Below are positions 25,101-33,067 of a DNA stretch of 64,000 nucleotides, in pieces. Made by a program: the position numbers and the translations under genes. The notes under the pieces were generated by a model that did no database searches, was not told the DNA's origin, and worked only from the letters and a program-made list of their open reading frames with translations. Source of the DNA: JAENVU01 sp046598395 (GTDB lineage Bacteria > Actinomycetota > Acidimicrobiia > IMCC26256 > JAENVU01); contig JBKJIQ010000011.1 in assembly GCA_046598395.1 (NCBI GenBank), positions 45,363 to 109,362 on the forward strand, written 5' to 3'. Position 1 is the first letter of the stretch. Each line of letters starts with the position of its first letter.

Positions 25101-27231
25101 CATCTACACCAGTCCCGCGGCGCAACAGCTCTTCGGCTTCGTCGAGGGCGACGACAGTTGGACCGACCCGATGGCACGGATCCATCCCGACGATCTCGCT
25201 GATGTCACAGAGAGGATGACCGAGCACATCGCAGGCCGGCACCAGGAGCCCGTGCGGTTCCGGCTGCGCGCGGCCGACGACAGCTGGCATGCAGTGGAGG
25301 CCATCGCGTCGAACATGATCGATGACCCCGCGGTCGGCGGCGTGGTGGTGACGACCCGTGACGTATCCGCCCGGACTCGCGCAGAGTCTTTGGTGGCCGA
25401 TCAGGCCAGTGTTCTCACCTTGATCGCGCGCGGCGCGGAACTGCAGAACACGCTGGCCGCGATGTGCGCAGTCCTCGAACGCCACGTAGAGAAGGCCGTC
25501 TTCGGTGTGCTCCTCGTCGATCCAGAGCGCCAAGTGCTGCGCCTCGGCGCCGGGCCGCGTATTCCGATGGAACTCGCAGCCGCCTGCGACGACATCGCCA
25601 TTGATGCGGCTGCGGGAACGTTCAACACCGCCGGACTTGGTTCGAGCAGTGTCCTCGGAGACGAGGACGCCGATTGGCGGACTGAACATCTGCGGACCGT
25701 GGCGGAGCGCGTTGGGATCGCGGGCATCTGGTCCACACCAATTTTTGACTCACTCGGTGAGCGGGTCATCGGAGTCGTGGCCGGGTTCTTCGACTCCCCA
25801 CGCGAACCGGATGCCCACGAACGCACGGTGGTGGACATGTTCGCCCAAACCGGTGCCATCGCGATCGAGCGTCAGGTTTCCGAGGATCTGCTGGCGCACC
25901 GCGCGAACCACGACTCGTTGACGGGCCTCCCGAACCGGGTGTTGTTCTTGGAGTTCCTATCGCTCGCGCTGGTGCGCTCGAGTCGGGATCGCAGCACCGT
26001 CGCGGTGTTGTTCCTGGATCTCGATCGGTTCAAGCACATCAATGACGGACTCGGTCACGAAGCGGGCGACGAGTTGTTGCGTGAGCTTGCGTGCCGCCTG
26101 CGGGACGCAATGCGCCCGAGCGATGTGGTGGCGCGGTTCGGTGGAGACGAGTTCACCGTGCTCTGCGATGGGCTCGACCCGAGCCGCGCCGAGCAACAGG
26201 CACAAGAGATCTCACGACGGCTCCTCGACGTGATCGAACTCCCGGTCACCCTTGACGATGAGGACCGCCGCCTGTCCGCCAGCCTGGGTATCGCGTTGGT
26301 TTCCGAAGGCAGCACCGCCGAATCGCTGCTGCGCGATGCCGATGCCGCGATGTATCAGGCGAAGCAGCGCGGCAAGGCGCGATGGGAAATTTTCAACGAC
26401 GAGATGCGGTCGACGATGGACGAGCGCCTTGATCTCGAACGGCGCCTCGAACGCGCTATCGAGCGCGATGAGTTCCGCTTGTTCCTGCAGCCGATTGTGG
26501 ATCTCACCAATGGTCGCTGTGTTGGCGCGGAGGCACTGCTCCGGTGGCAAGACCCCGATGTGGGACTCGTCTCGCCCGATGCGTTCATCGGTCTCGCCGA
26601 AGAGTCCGGTCTCATCATCCCTATCGGGGAATGGGCGCTTGCAGAGGCGTGCCGGACCGTCGCCCGGTGGGAGCAGGCGGGACTGCTCGAACCCGACTTC
26701 ACGATGGCGGTGAACCTGTCGGCCCGCCAAGTGGCGCAATCCGCACTTGCCGACAAGGTGCGTGCGGTTGTCGAACGCAACGGACCGATGGCATCCAGAA
26801 TCTGCCTCGAGATCACCGAGAGTGTGTTGATGGAGGAGTCGTCGGTTGAAGTGATGGCCGCGCTCAGGGACCTCGGCGTGCGTCTCTCGATCGATGACTT
26901 CGGAACTGGTTACTCCTCACTCGGCTACCTCAAGCGGTTCCCGGTGGACTCCGTGAAGGTCGACCGCTCCTTCGTGGACGGTCTCGGGACCGACGGCGAG
27001 GATTCGGCCATTGTGGCCGCAGTGGTCAGCCTCGGCCATGCCCTGGGACTTTCGGTGGTCGCAGAAGGGGTGGAGACGAGTGGCCAGTTGCAGGCGCTCC
27101 TCGCCCTCGGGTGTGACCGAGCGCAGGGGTACTGGTTCTCAGGTCCGCGTGAACCGAATGAGTTCGCCGGACTCCTCCACGCCCAGCCGTGGATCGAGGG
27201 CCGGTCGACCTGGACCGGCTCGCACTCTTGA
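22177..27231 (+). CDS. Giant PAS/GAF sensor with GGDEF and EAL domains
   Basis: A cyclic-di-GMP turnover protein of about 1684 residues with no transmembrane segment, so a cytosolic sensor. In order: about four PAS-like domains (to about 540), a GAF-like domain (about 550-685), three PAS domains starting near 700, 828 and 954, a second GAF (about 1070-1235), GGDEF (from HDSLTGLPNR, 1245) and EAL (about 1420-1675). The cyclase is intact (RFGGDEF) with an RxxD inhibitory site five residues before it (RPSD). The phosphodiesterase keeps EALLRW, EITES, DDFGTGYSSLGYLKR and EGVE. GTG 22177 is a tentative start. Both activities appear possible. Confidence 0.9.
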   Translation: MNRTPPVSGAARPDRAAGDVGVRDPLDAVTELDRLAEDRPVGVFRGTTADGLLRVNAHFLAITGLSAGAARGWDWLSAVHSEDRDRLRRALDAACQTGAGSAFPIRVQVRLGVIESLRVTVMASAVTDDSWIFVGGIESESVRVPTRSTRSPETNGASADLVGPHAVAHDPFRVLVETLPTAIAYAAPDGVIEFANDEWRSRTGVGMDANIFTALAIAADDLDDEFSVAWLTDAAWSGVRRVGSSDVSVAIAAVPAVSGGGHVVTLSAAQPARVMGLEQQIEIFGALADVSPDDIAITSVDGQFLHLNPAAREKLGISADADLAGLNAADALRWVDQTDDSLAANAPELLAADGLVRRQGELSYANGEPRPTDLLLYALHGPDGEHAATVCIGRDQTEMHEARLQVAASERWYRALVQHSANVLTVVDDAMRITFVSPRCSELLGFEPDELVGESHFEIIHVDDRAAIGAAMARSRETAEPIVVRFRITDRDDAPRELETHIENLLHDPVIKGFVLNTRDITELRAQDRACERSNEELAHRSYVDHRVAALARSLAGAVPATVEKRTTEALAEVASDYGATAAALFVRSVVQPRFVWSAGGTQPDLPALSLDLGIDTTINPDGVPEAGAFVVPAQDGVALRQGGWVVAGAGGAVGVLALQWDSLNDVTVEDLQPLEIVATALLATIERVDAELAVRASEHRFRALAEHATDLVVVVGADMALQYLSPAAGRFLGMDQSATFDSKNSVLHPDDLDGVVLRMAEIASSSDGSRSEPIIARFRRADGVFRTCELVVTNLLHEPVVAGIVINARDVTERRAVEECLRASEQTFRGLVQNLAEGVTVLGVDGTVKYSSPSAARMLGFAEGFGEGLAGLEFVFDEDRERTAEIVGRAFSEPGIQGPITLRVHAADGGFRVVEALGHNRLDDPDVEGVVVTTRDITERVLAETAAERSDARLSALVENLSDVVTVVDADGQIIYTSPAAQQLFGFVEGDDSWTDPMARIHPDDLADVTERMTEHIAGRHQEPVRFRLRAADDSWHAVEAIASNMIDDPAVGGVVVTTRDVSARTRAESLVADQASVLTLIARGAELQNTLAAMCAVLERHVEKAVFGVLLVDPERQVLRLGAGPRIPMELAAACDDIAIDAAAGTFNTAGLGSSSVLGDEDADWRTEHLRTVAERVGIAGIWSTPIFDSLGERVIGVVAGFFDSPREPDAHERTVVDMFAQTGAIAIERQVSEDLLAHRANHDSLTGLPNRVLFLEFLSLALVRSSRDRSTVAVLFLDLDRFKHINDGLGHEAGDELLRELACRLRDAMRPSDVVARFGGDEFTVLCDGLDPSRAEQQAQEISRRLLDVIELPVTLDDEDRRLSASLGIALVSEGSTAESLLRDADAAMYQAKQRGKARWEIFNDEMRSTMDERLDLERRLERAIERDEFRLFLQPIVDLTNGRCVGAEALLRWQDPDVGLVSPDAFIGLAEESGLIIPIGEWALAEACRTVARWEQAGLLEPDFTMAVNLSARQVAQSALADKVRAVVERNGPMASRICLEITESVLMEESSVEVMAALRDLGVRLSIDDFGTGYSSLGYLKRFPVDSVKVDRSFVDGLGTDGEDSAIVAAVVSLGHALGLSVVAEGVETSGQLQALLALGCDRAQGYWFSGPREPNEFAGLLHAQPWIEGRSTWTGSHS

Positions 27232-27294
27232 TCGAGAGGCGCACCGCCCGCCGCATCTGACACACTCACGTCACTTCCGGACGAGGAGATGACG

Positions 27295-28539
27295 GTGAAG
27301 TTCAACGCGGGCGATACCGCCTGGGTACTGGTGGCTGCGGCGCTGGTGATGTTCATGACGCCGGGGCTCGCCCTGTTCTACGGCGGGATGGTGCGGGCCA
27401 AGAACGTGCTGGGCATGCTCATGCAGAACTTTTTCGCGCTCGGACTCGTGAGCGTGCTCTGGGGAATTGTCGGGTTCTCACTGGCGTTCGGAGGCACCAA
27501 CGGCTGGATTGGCAACTTCGATTTCGCCGGGTTGCATCACGCGTCCACATCGTTTGCTCCCGGCTTCGAAGCACTCACGATCCCGCCGCTGGCGTTCATG
27601 TCGTACCAGATGATGTTTGCGGTCATCACGCCCGCGCTCATCACGGGTGCGATCGCGGATCGGATGCGGTTCTCGGCGTGGGTGTGGTTCCTCGGCCTGT
27701 GGGTGATCCTGGTCTACTCACCGGTTGCGCACTGGATCTTTTCGCCCAGTGGTTGGTTGTTCAAGCGTGGCGCACTCGACTTCGCCGGCGGCGCAGTCGT
27801 CCACATCAACGCCGGGGTCGCGGCGCTGGCCGTGGTTTTGGTGCTCGGCAAACGACGCGGCTGGCCGAAGCATCCGATGCCACCTCATTCACTGCCCCTG
27901 ACGTTGATCGGTACGGGAATCCTCTGGTTCGGCTGGTTCGGGTTCAACGCGGGCTCCGCGCTCGGCGCGAACGGACTGGCCGCGCAAGCGCTCGTCAATA
28001 CCCATATGGCGGCTGCGGCCGCGATGCTCGGTTGGTTGATCATCGAGAAGATCCGCACCGGCCATGCCACCACGTTGGGTGCGGCGTCGGGCGCGGTTGC
28101 CGGGTTGGTCGCGATCACGCCGTGTGCTGGGTTCGTCGGCGGGATGGCGCCACTCGTGATCGGCTTCGTCACTGGTGGAGCGTGTTTCCTCGCGGTGAGC
28201 TTGAAGTTCCGCTTCGGATTTGATGACTCACTCGACGTCATCGGCGTTCACTTGGTCGGCGGGGTGTTCGGTTCGCTCCTGCTCGGGTTGTTTGCGGATC
28301 AGGCCGTGAATCCCGCCGGACGCGACGGCGTGTTTCAGGGTGGCGGTTGGGGTTTGATGGGCGAACAGCTCCTCGCCGTTGGCGTCACGCTCGTGTTCTC
28401 GTTCGTCGTGACGTATGCGATTTGCATGGTGTTAAAAGCCGTACTTCCTGGCGGGCTGCGCGTCTCGGAAGAGGACGAAGAGACCGGTCTGGACCTTTCG
28501 TCGCATTCCGAAGTCGGCTACGCGATGGATCGGGTTTGA
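27295..28539 (+). CDS. amtB: Ammonium transporter
   Basis: Amt/MEP/Rh channel of about 414 residues with eleven membrane helices. The twin pore histidines are in VVHINAGVAALAV and DVIGVHLVGGVFGS; TPGLALFYGGMVRAKN and the aromatic entry segments are also typical. A cytoplasmic tail follows, where GlnK would dock. GTG 27295 has GAGGAG six bases upstream, whereas ATG 27289 directly abuts that site. It is the first gene of the amtB-glnK-glnD nitrogen operon. Confidence 0.95.
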   Translation: MKFNAGDTAWVLVAAALVMFMTPGLALFYGGMVRAKNVLGMLMQNFFALGLVSVLWGIVGFSLAFGGTNGWIGNFDFAGLHHASTSFAPGFEALTIPPLAFMSYQMMFAVITPALITGAIADRMRFSAWVWFLGLWVILVYSPVAHWIFSPSGWLFKRGALDFAGGAVVHINAGVAALAVVLVLGKRRGWPKHPMPPHSLPLTLIGTGILWFGWFGFNAGSALGANGLAAQALVNTHMAAAAAMLGWLIIEKIRTGHATTLGAASGAVAGLVAITPCAGFVGGMAPLVIGFVTGGACFLAVSLKFRFGFDDSLDVIGVHLVGGVFGSLLLGLFADQAVNPAGRDGVFQGGGWGLMGEQLLAVGVTLVFSFVVTYAICMVLKAVLPGGLRVSEEDEETGLDLSSHSEVGYAMDRV

Positions 28540-28569
28540 GATAGTGCTGACGAACAGGATCGAGGAACA

Positions 28570-28908
28570 ATGAAACTCGTCACCGCGATTATCAAGCCAT
28601 TCCGGCTCGATGAAGTGAAGGATGCGCTGAAGGCCCACGGGGTTCAGGGCCTGACCGTGTCCGAAGTCCAGGGGTTTGGACGTCAACGCGGGCATACCGA
28701 GGTCTACCGGGGCGCCGAGTATGAGATCGACTTCGTGCCCAAGGTACGGATCGAGGTGCTCGTCGATGACGTCGACGCCGCGTCCGTTGCCAACACGATC
28801 GTGGAAAGCGCGCGTACTGGCAAGATCGGTGACGGCAAGGTGTGGGTGACCGCGGTTGAAGATGTCATCCGAGTTCGTACCGGCGAGGCCGGACCTGACG
28901 CCATCTAA
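28570..28908 (+). CDS. glnK: PII nitrogen regulatory protein
   Basis: A 112-residue PII signal protein that senses 2-oxoglutarate and ATP/ADP. The start MKLVTAIIKPFRLDEVKDAL, the T-loop GAEYEIDFVPK with the modifiable Tyr51 and the C-terminal signature GDGKVWVTAVED are all present. It has a good Shine-Dalgarno (GAGGAA). In actinobacteria GlnD adenylylates Tyr51, and GlnD is encoded immediately downstream. It probably gates the upstream AmtB channel. Confidence 0.97.
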   Translation: MKLVTAIIKPFRLDEVKDALKAHGVQGLTVSEVQGFGRQRGHTEVYRGAEYEIDFVPKVRIEVLVDDVDAASVANTIVESARTGKIGDGKVWVTAVEDVIRVRTGEAGPDAI

Positions 28909-28918
28909 GGCCGGTTCC

Positions 28919-31312
28919 GTGCCGGGCCCGCGCGGTGCCGATTGGATCCGTGCCCACCGAGATGCTTTGGTGGCCAATGTCGAGCTCGGTGGCGCAGATT
29001 TCGGGCGCGCCCTGGCCGAGATCATCGACGAAGCGATCCGGGCGGTCCTGGACGCGATTGGCGGTGAGTCGATCGCGGTGGTGGCCCTTGGTTCCTACGC
29101 TCGCCGCGAGTTGTGTCCCGGCTCCGACATAGATGTGTTGCTGCTCCACGAGAACCGGCCGGACCTGAGCGCCGTCGCCGACGCCCTTTGGTATCCGCTG
29201 TGGGATGCCGGATTCGTCCTCGGCCACGCGACCCGTCGAGCCAAGGAATCGCTGAAGCTGGCGGACAAGGATCTCGACACGCTCACATCGCTGCTCGAGG
29301 CGCGTGTGGTGGGTGGCGGCATCGAACGAGCGTCCGCCGGTGTGATCCACGCAGCTCGCGCCCTGGCTGCGGGGAAACGGCAGTCGCTGGTCGCCGAGCT
29401 CGCCGATGCGTCGGTCGTGCGCCGATTGCGGCCGGGGCCAGTCGCGGAGATGCTTGAACCGAATCTCAAAGAGGGTGCGGGCGGGCTTCGAGATTTGCAT
29501 GCGCTGGCCTGGGCCGGTTGGGTGGCGGGACCCCCGGGCGGGCGTGCCGCCCTGGGTGAAGCGGGCATCCTGCGCCCCGACGATTGCGCGGTGTTGGATG
29601 AGGCGGGCGATCAACTCTTGGCGGTTCGCGTCGCACTCCATCGCGTGACCGGTGGTCGATCGGATGTGCTGGCCCTCCAGGATCAGGACGCGGTGGCGAC
29701 CGTGCTGCAGGAGCGCGATGCCGATGCATTGGCCCGGACCCTCGCGGCCGCGTCGCGCAACGTGGCGTGGATCGCCGAGGATGCCTGGACCCGGATGCGT
29801 ACCGACACCGCGCGGCGCCGAACCGAGCCTCGCGTGCAGGTGGTGGCGGAGGGCGTAGTCGAACGAGCCGGCCGCATCGCCCTCACCGTACCCACCCCGG
29901 CACCGATCGATGGTTCCGTCGATGGAGCACTGCTCTTGCGCGTGGCACGCGCCGCGGCGGAGGGCGGGCTCACGATTGATCGCGATGCGTTGGCGATGCT
30001 GCGGGCCGCGCCCACGCCGATGTGGTCAGCAGATACGCGTGCGGACTTCATGGCGGTGCTGCGCTCAGGCGCGCGCGGGAGCCATGCTTTCGAGGCGCTT
30101 GATCACGAGGACCTGATCACGCGGATCCTCCCCGAGTGGGACAACGTCCGGTTCCGCCCGCAGCGCAACGCCTACCACCGCTACATGGTCGATCGACATC
30201 TGCTGGAGACGGTGGCCGAGGCGGCGGCGCTCTTGGACGATCCGTCGGCGCCCGATGCGCGGCCCGCCGACGGCCTCGGCGAGCCCGATCTCCTGCTGTT
30301 GGGCGCGCTGCTTCATGACATTGCCAAGGGTCGTCCGGGAGATCACGCGACCCTCGGCGCCGAGGTTGCGCGTGAGGTTGCGGGTCGGCTCGGTCTCTCG
30401 GCACCGCAGTCCGAGACACTCGTGTGGCTGGTGCGGGATCACTTGCTGATGGCGGATACGGCCACGCGGCGTGACCTGTCCGATCCGGTGACCATCGAAC
30501 GGTTTGGAGACCGAGTGGTCGACGAGCCTCGCTTACGCCTGCTCACACTCCTGACCGTCGCGGATTCCCGCGCCACCGGTCCGGCCGCGTGGGGTCCGGG
30601 GAAGGCCGCCTTGGTGCGGGAACTGTATGACCGGACCCGAACCGCGTGGAGTGGACGAACCCCGGTCGCCTCCCCCGGGTTGTCGGCCCCGGACCCTGCC
30701 TTGCAGGGTCCGGGGATCGTGGTCGTGTGGGAGGAACTGGGCGACGGGCGACTCCGGTGCGCGGTGGGTGCGCCGGACCGGCCGGGGCTGCTCGCCGGAG
30801 TGGCGGGCGCGCTGAGCCTCGAAGGCTTCGACATCGCTACCGCCGAGGGTCAGTCCCTCCCGGGCGGGCGGGCGGCCGAGTTCTTCGTGGGTACGGATCG
30901 CTTTGACCGGCTCGTCGATGACGGTGACCGGGAGCGGTGCGCGACCACGATCGTGGGCGTGCTCGCGGGTGAGATCTCGGTGGCCGACGGCCTGCGCGAG
31001 CGACGGGCCGCGTATCGCCGATCGGTCTCGGGCGCGATGGCGACCCGGTCGCCGGAAGTGCGGGTATCCCATGAAGAGTCCGCCGACGCCACGGTGGTGG
31101 AGGTCTTCGCTCCAGATGAGTTTGGATTGCTGGCCACCGTCGCCGGGGTGTTCGGGGAACTCGGACTTGATGTGACGGTCGCGCGAGTCGCAACCACGGG
31201 GGAACAGGCGGTCGACGTGTTCTACGTCAGCGACCGCGGCGCCAAGGTGACGGACCCGGAGCGGGTGGCAGCACTTAGGGTTGCGCTGTTGGGAGCGCTC
31301 GCTCGCGATTAG
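28919..31312 (+). CDS. glnD: PII nucleotidyltransferase / bifunctional GlnD
   Basis: Modifies and demodifies GlnK according to glutamine level. The 797-residue protein has a nucleotidyltransferase domain (GSYARRELCPGSDIDVLLL, near residue 57), an HD hydrolase domain (GALLHDIAKGRPGDHATLGA, near 465) and two C-terminal ACT domains (APDRPGLLAGVAG near 615; APDEFGLLATVAGVFG near 728) that bind glutamine. GTG 28919 with AAGG upstream is preferred; ATG 28862 would overlap glnK by 47 bases. A perfect 13-bp palindrome sits in the HD-ACT linker. Confidence 0.93.
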   Translation: MPGPRGADWIRAHRDALVANVELGGADFGRALAEIIDEAIRAVLDAIGGESIAVVALGSYARRELCPGSDIDVLLLHENRPDLSAVADALWYPLWDAGFVLGHATRRAKESLKLADKDLDTLTSLLEARVVGGGIERASAGVIHAARALAAGKRQSLVAELADASVVRRLRPGPVAEMLEPNLKEGAGGLRDLHALAWAGWVAGPPGGRAALGEAGILRPDDCAVLDEAGDQLLAVRVALHRVTGGRSDVLALQDQDAVATVLQERDADALARTLAAASRNVAWIAEDAWTRMRTDTARRRTEPRVQVVAEGVVERAGRIALTVPTPAPIDGSVDGALLLRVARAAAEGGLTIDRDALAMLRAAPTPMWSADTRADFMAVLRSGARGSHAFEALDHEDLITRILPEWDNVRFRPQRNAYHRYMVDRHLLETVAEAAALLDDPSAPDARPADGLGEPDLLLLGALLHDIAKGRPGDHATLGAEVAREVAGRLGLSAPQSETLVWLVRDHLLMADTATRRDLSDPVTIERFGDRVVDEPRLRLLTLLTVADSRATGPAAWGPGKAALVRELYDRTRTAWSGRTPVASPGLSAPDPALQGPGIVVVWEELGDGRLRCAVGAPDRPGLLAGVAGALSLEGFDIATAEGQSLPGGRAAEFFVGTDRFDRLVDDGDRERCATTIVGVLAGEISVADGLRERRAAYRRSVSGAMATRSPEVRVSHEESADATVVEVFAPDEFGLLATVAGVFGELGLDVTVARVATTGEQAVDVFYVSDRGAKVTDPERVAALRVALLGALARD
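30687..30715. repeat. Perfect palindrome inside glnD
   Basis: CCCCGGACCCTGC-CTT-GCAGGGTCCGGGG forms a 13-bp perfect stem with a 3-nt loop in the reading frame of glnD. It encodes part of a Pro/Ala-rich linker between the HD and first ACT domains. It looks like an inserted palindromic element that the protein tolerates. Confidence 0.75.
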
Positions 31313-31322
31313 GTTCCGCGCG

Positions 31323-32009
31323 ATGGATCAACCGGTTGCAGCATCTGACGTTCTCCGGTGGGCCGAGACCTTGTCGGCCATCGCTCGCACCGGCATGGGC
31401 TTCACCCAGAGCCTCTACGAACATGAACGGTTCGACGAGGTCCTCAAGGTCGCGGCCGATATTCGAGCCGCGGGGATCGACGAGGCCGAGTCCGAAGCGC
31501 TCTACGACGAATGGTTGAGTACCGTCGGCGAAGGGGTCGCGGGGTACGTGACGCCCAAGGTTGCCGTGGCGGCGATCGTCGGCAACGACCAGGGTGAAAT
31601 CCTGCTCACCCAGCGCTCCGACAGCGGGATCTGGCTGTACCCGGTGGGGTGGGCCGACGTTGGCTACTCGCCGTCGGAGATCGCGGTGAAGGAGGTCTAC
31701 GAAGAGACCGGTATCGAAGTCGAGCCGGTGTCCCTGATCTCCGTGCTCGACGGACTCCGACTCGGGTTCGCCCGTATTCCGATGTACTCGATCTTGTTTC
31801 ATTGCCGGATGATCGGCGGTGAGCTCAACGGTCATCCGCTGGAGACTCGATCCGTGGGGTTCTACCCGCGTGACGCGTTGCCCCAGCCACTCGCCGGTGT
31901 ACACCGATGGGGTGAGCTCGCGTTTCGAGCGATCGACGGTGAGCGGTATCCGGCAGACTTTGATCTCCCGCGCACCCCGCCCTGGCGCGAGAGCCCGCCG
32001 AACGTCTAG
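31323..32009 (+). CDS. NUDIX hydrolase with N-terminal NUDIX-associated domain
   Basis: A 228-residue protein. The first 65 residues form the helical domain found before some NUDIX hydrolases that cleave X-linked nucleoside diphosphates (LRWAETLSAIARTGMGFTQS). The NUDIX fold follows. The box reads GWADVGYSPSEIAVKEVYEE followed by TGI, so the first conserved Glu is Tyr and the usual Arg is Lys, while the metal-binding E-x2-EE core is kept. Likely substrates are ADP-ribose-type molecules. It follows glnD by ten bases. Confidence 0.87.
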   Translation: MDQPVAASDVLRWAETLSAIARTGMGFTQSLYEHERFDEVLKVAADIRAAGIDEAESEALYDEWLSTVGEGVAGYVTPKVAVAAIVGNDQGEILLTQRSDSGIWLYPVGWADVGYSPSEIAVKEVYEETGIEVEPVSLISVLDGLRLGFARIPMYSILFHCRMIGGELNGHPLETRSVGFYPRDALPQPLAGVHRWGELAFRAIDGERYPADFDLPRTPPWRESPPNV

Positions 32010-32482
32010 CCGGAGAGTTGGCGGATCAGGAGTTCGAGGACCGACACCGTTCCGCCGCTTAGTTCCCACTCATCGCCAATGGTGTCGTGGTCGACCATGC
32101 CGTTGAGATCGGGATCTCGGTCGAGTGCTTCACGCACGCGTGCAACGACCGCGGCTGGTTCGAGTTCGTCGCCATAGGCGGGGAAACACTCGAGGCCGTC
32201 CCAGAGATCACCGAGGGCCACGGTGGAATCACCGAGTGGAAGTGCCTCGGGTGGCGCGCCCGCGATGATCGAGCCGACAACGAGTTCCCACAGGTCATAA
32301 GGCGACACGCCCTTGGGCGGTTGGTATCCGGCCACCGGATGGAGTCGCCACTCCAGCGCCGGTTCACCGGTGAACCACGTTTGCGACCCATTCACGTAAC
32401 TATCGACCGGGAGTCCGAGGTGCTCCTCGAGGGCGAGGATGAGTTCGGGGGAGATCCGCCAGATGGCGGTTGCGGTGCGCAT
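32006..32482 (-). CDS. Hypothetical protein
   Basis: A 158-residue soluble protein starting MRTATAIWRISPELILALEE. It contains LGLPVDSYVNGSQTWFTGEP and ends in a helical segment VSVLELLIRQLSG. I do not recognise the family. It ends tail-to-tail with the NUDIX gene, overlapping four bases, and is divergent from the lipoprotein gene. The start is ATG 32482. Confidence 0.7.
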   Translation of the reverse strand: MRTATAIWRISPELILALEEHLGLPVDSYVNGSQTWFTGEPALEWRLHPVAGYQPPKGVSPYDLWELVVGSIIAGAPPEALPLGDSTVALGDLWDGLECFPAYGDELEPAAVVARVREALDRDPDLNGMVDHDTIGDEWELSGGTVSVLELLIRQLSG

Positions 32483-32563
32483 TGCGGGCGACGCTAATAG
32501 GGCGGCTGTGTGGGAACCACAAGGCTCTCCGTGGCCCCGGTGCCAGGTACGGTGCCGGTCGTG

Positions 32564-33067
32564 ATGCGGATCTCTTCCTCGGCGCGCCCACGAGTACTGA
32601 GTTCGATCGCCGGGCTCCTGGTTCCGCTGACGTTGGTGGTGGGTGGTTGCTCCTCGAATCCTCCGTTGAGCCCGGCCGAATATCGCCGCGCCGTGGGTGC
32701 GGTCTGTCGTTCGACCGCCGCGACTATCGCGGCGCTCCCGCCGCCAGATCCGCTTCACGTCGATCGGATGATTCGCGTCGGACGGCGCTCGGTAGCCCGC
32801 CAACGCGACTCGCTGCGACAGATCCAGGCGCTCGACGCCCCGACCCAAGACGAGCGCCACGTTGCCCACTGGTTGGATCTGGTTGGCCGCGTGTTGGACG
32901 CGAGCGCTGCGTCGTTGCGGGCCCAGTCGATTGCCGATCTCACCGCGGCCGGACGCGCGAACGCCAAGGGCGCCGCGCTGTCCTCCCGCGCGGATGTAGC
33001 GGCGCGGTCATTGCACCTTTCGTCGTGTGCCACGCCGTTACCTCCGGTTGCACCCGCGGGATCATGA
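32564..33067 (+). CDS. Putative lipoprotein
   Basis: A 167-residue exported lipoprotein: Arg-containing n-region, hydrophobic stretch LSSIAGLLVPLTLVVGGC with the lipobox Cys, then a helical Ala/Arg-rich domain with three further Cys, two of which (AVCRST and LSSCAT) could form a disulfide. No family is recognised. ATG 32564 is preferred; GTG 32561 is adjacent. Its stop overlaps the start of the acyltransferase gene by ATGA. Confidence 0.72.
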   Translation: MRISSSARPRVLSSIAGLLVPLTLVVGGCSSNPPLSPAEYRRAVGAVCRSTAATIAALPPPDPLHVDRMIRVGRRSVARQRDSLRQIQALDAPTQDERHVAHWLDLVGRVLDASAASLRAQSIADLTAAGRANAKGAALSSRADVAARSLHLSSCATPLPPVAPAGS

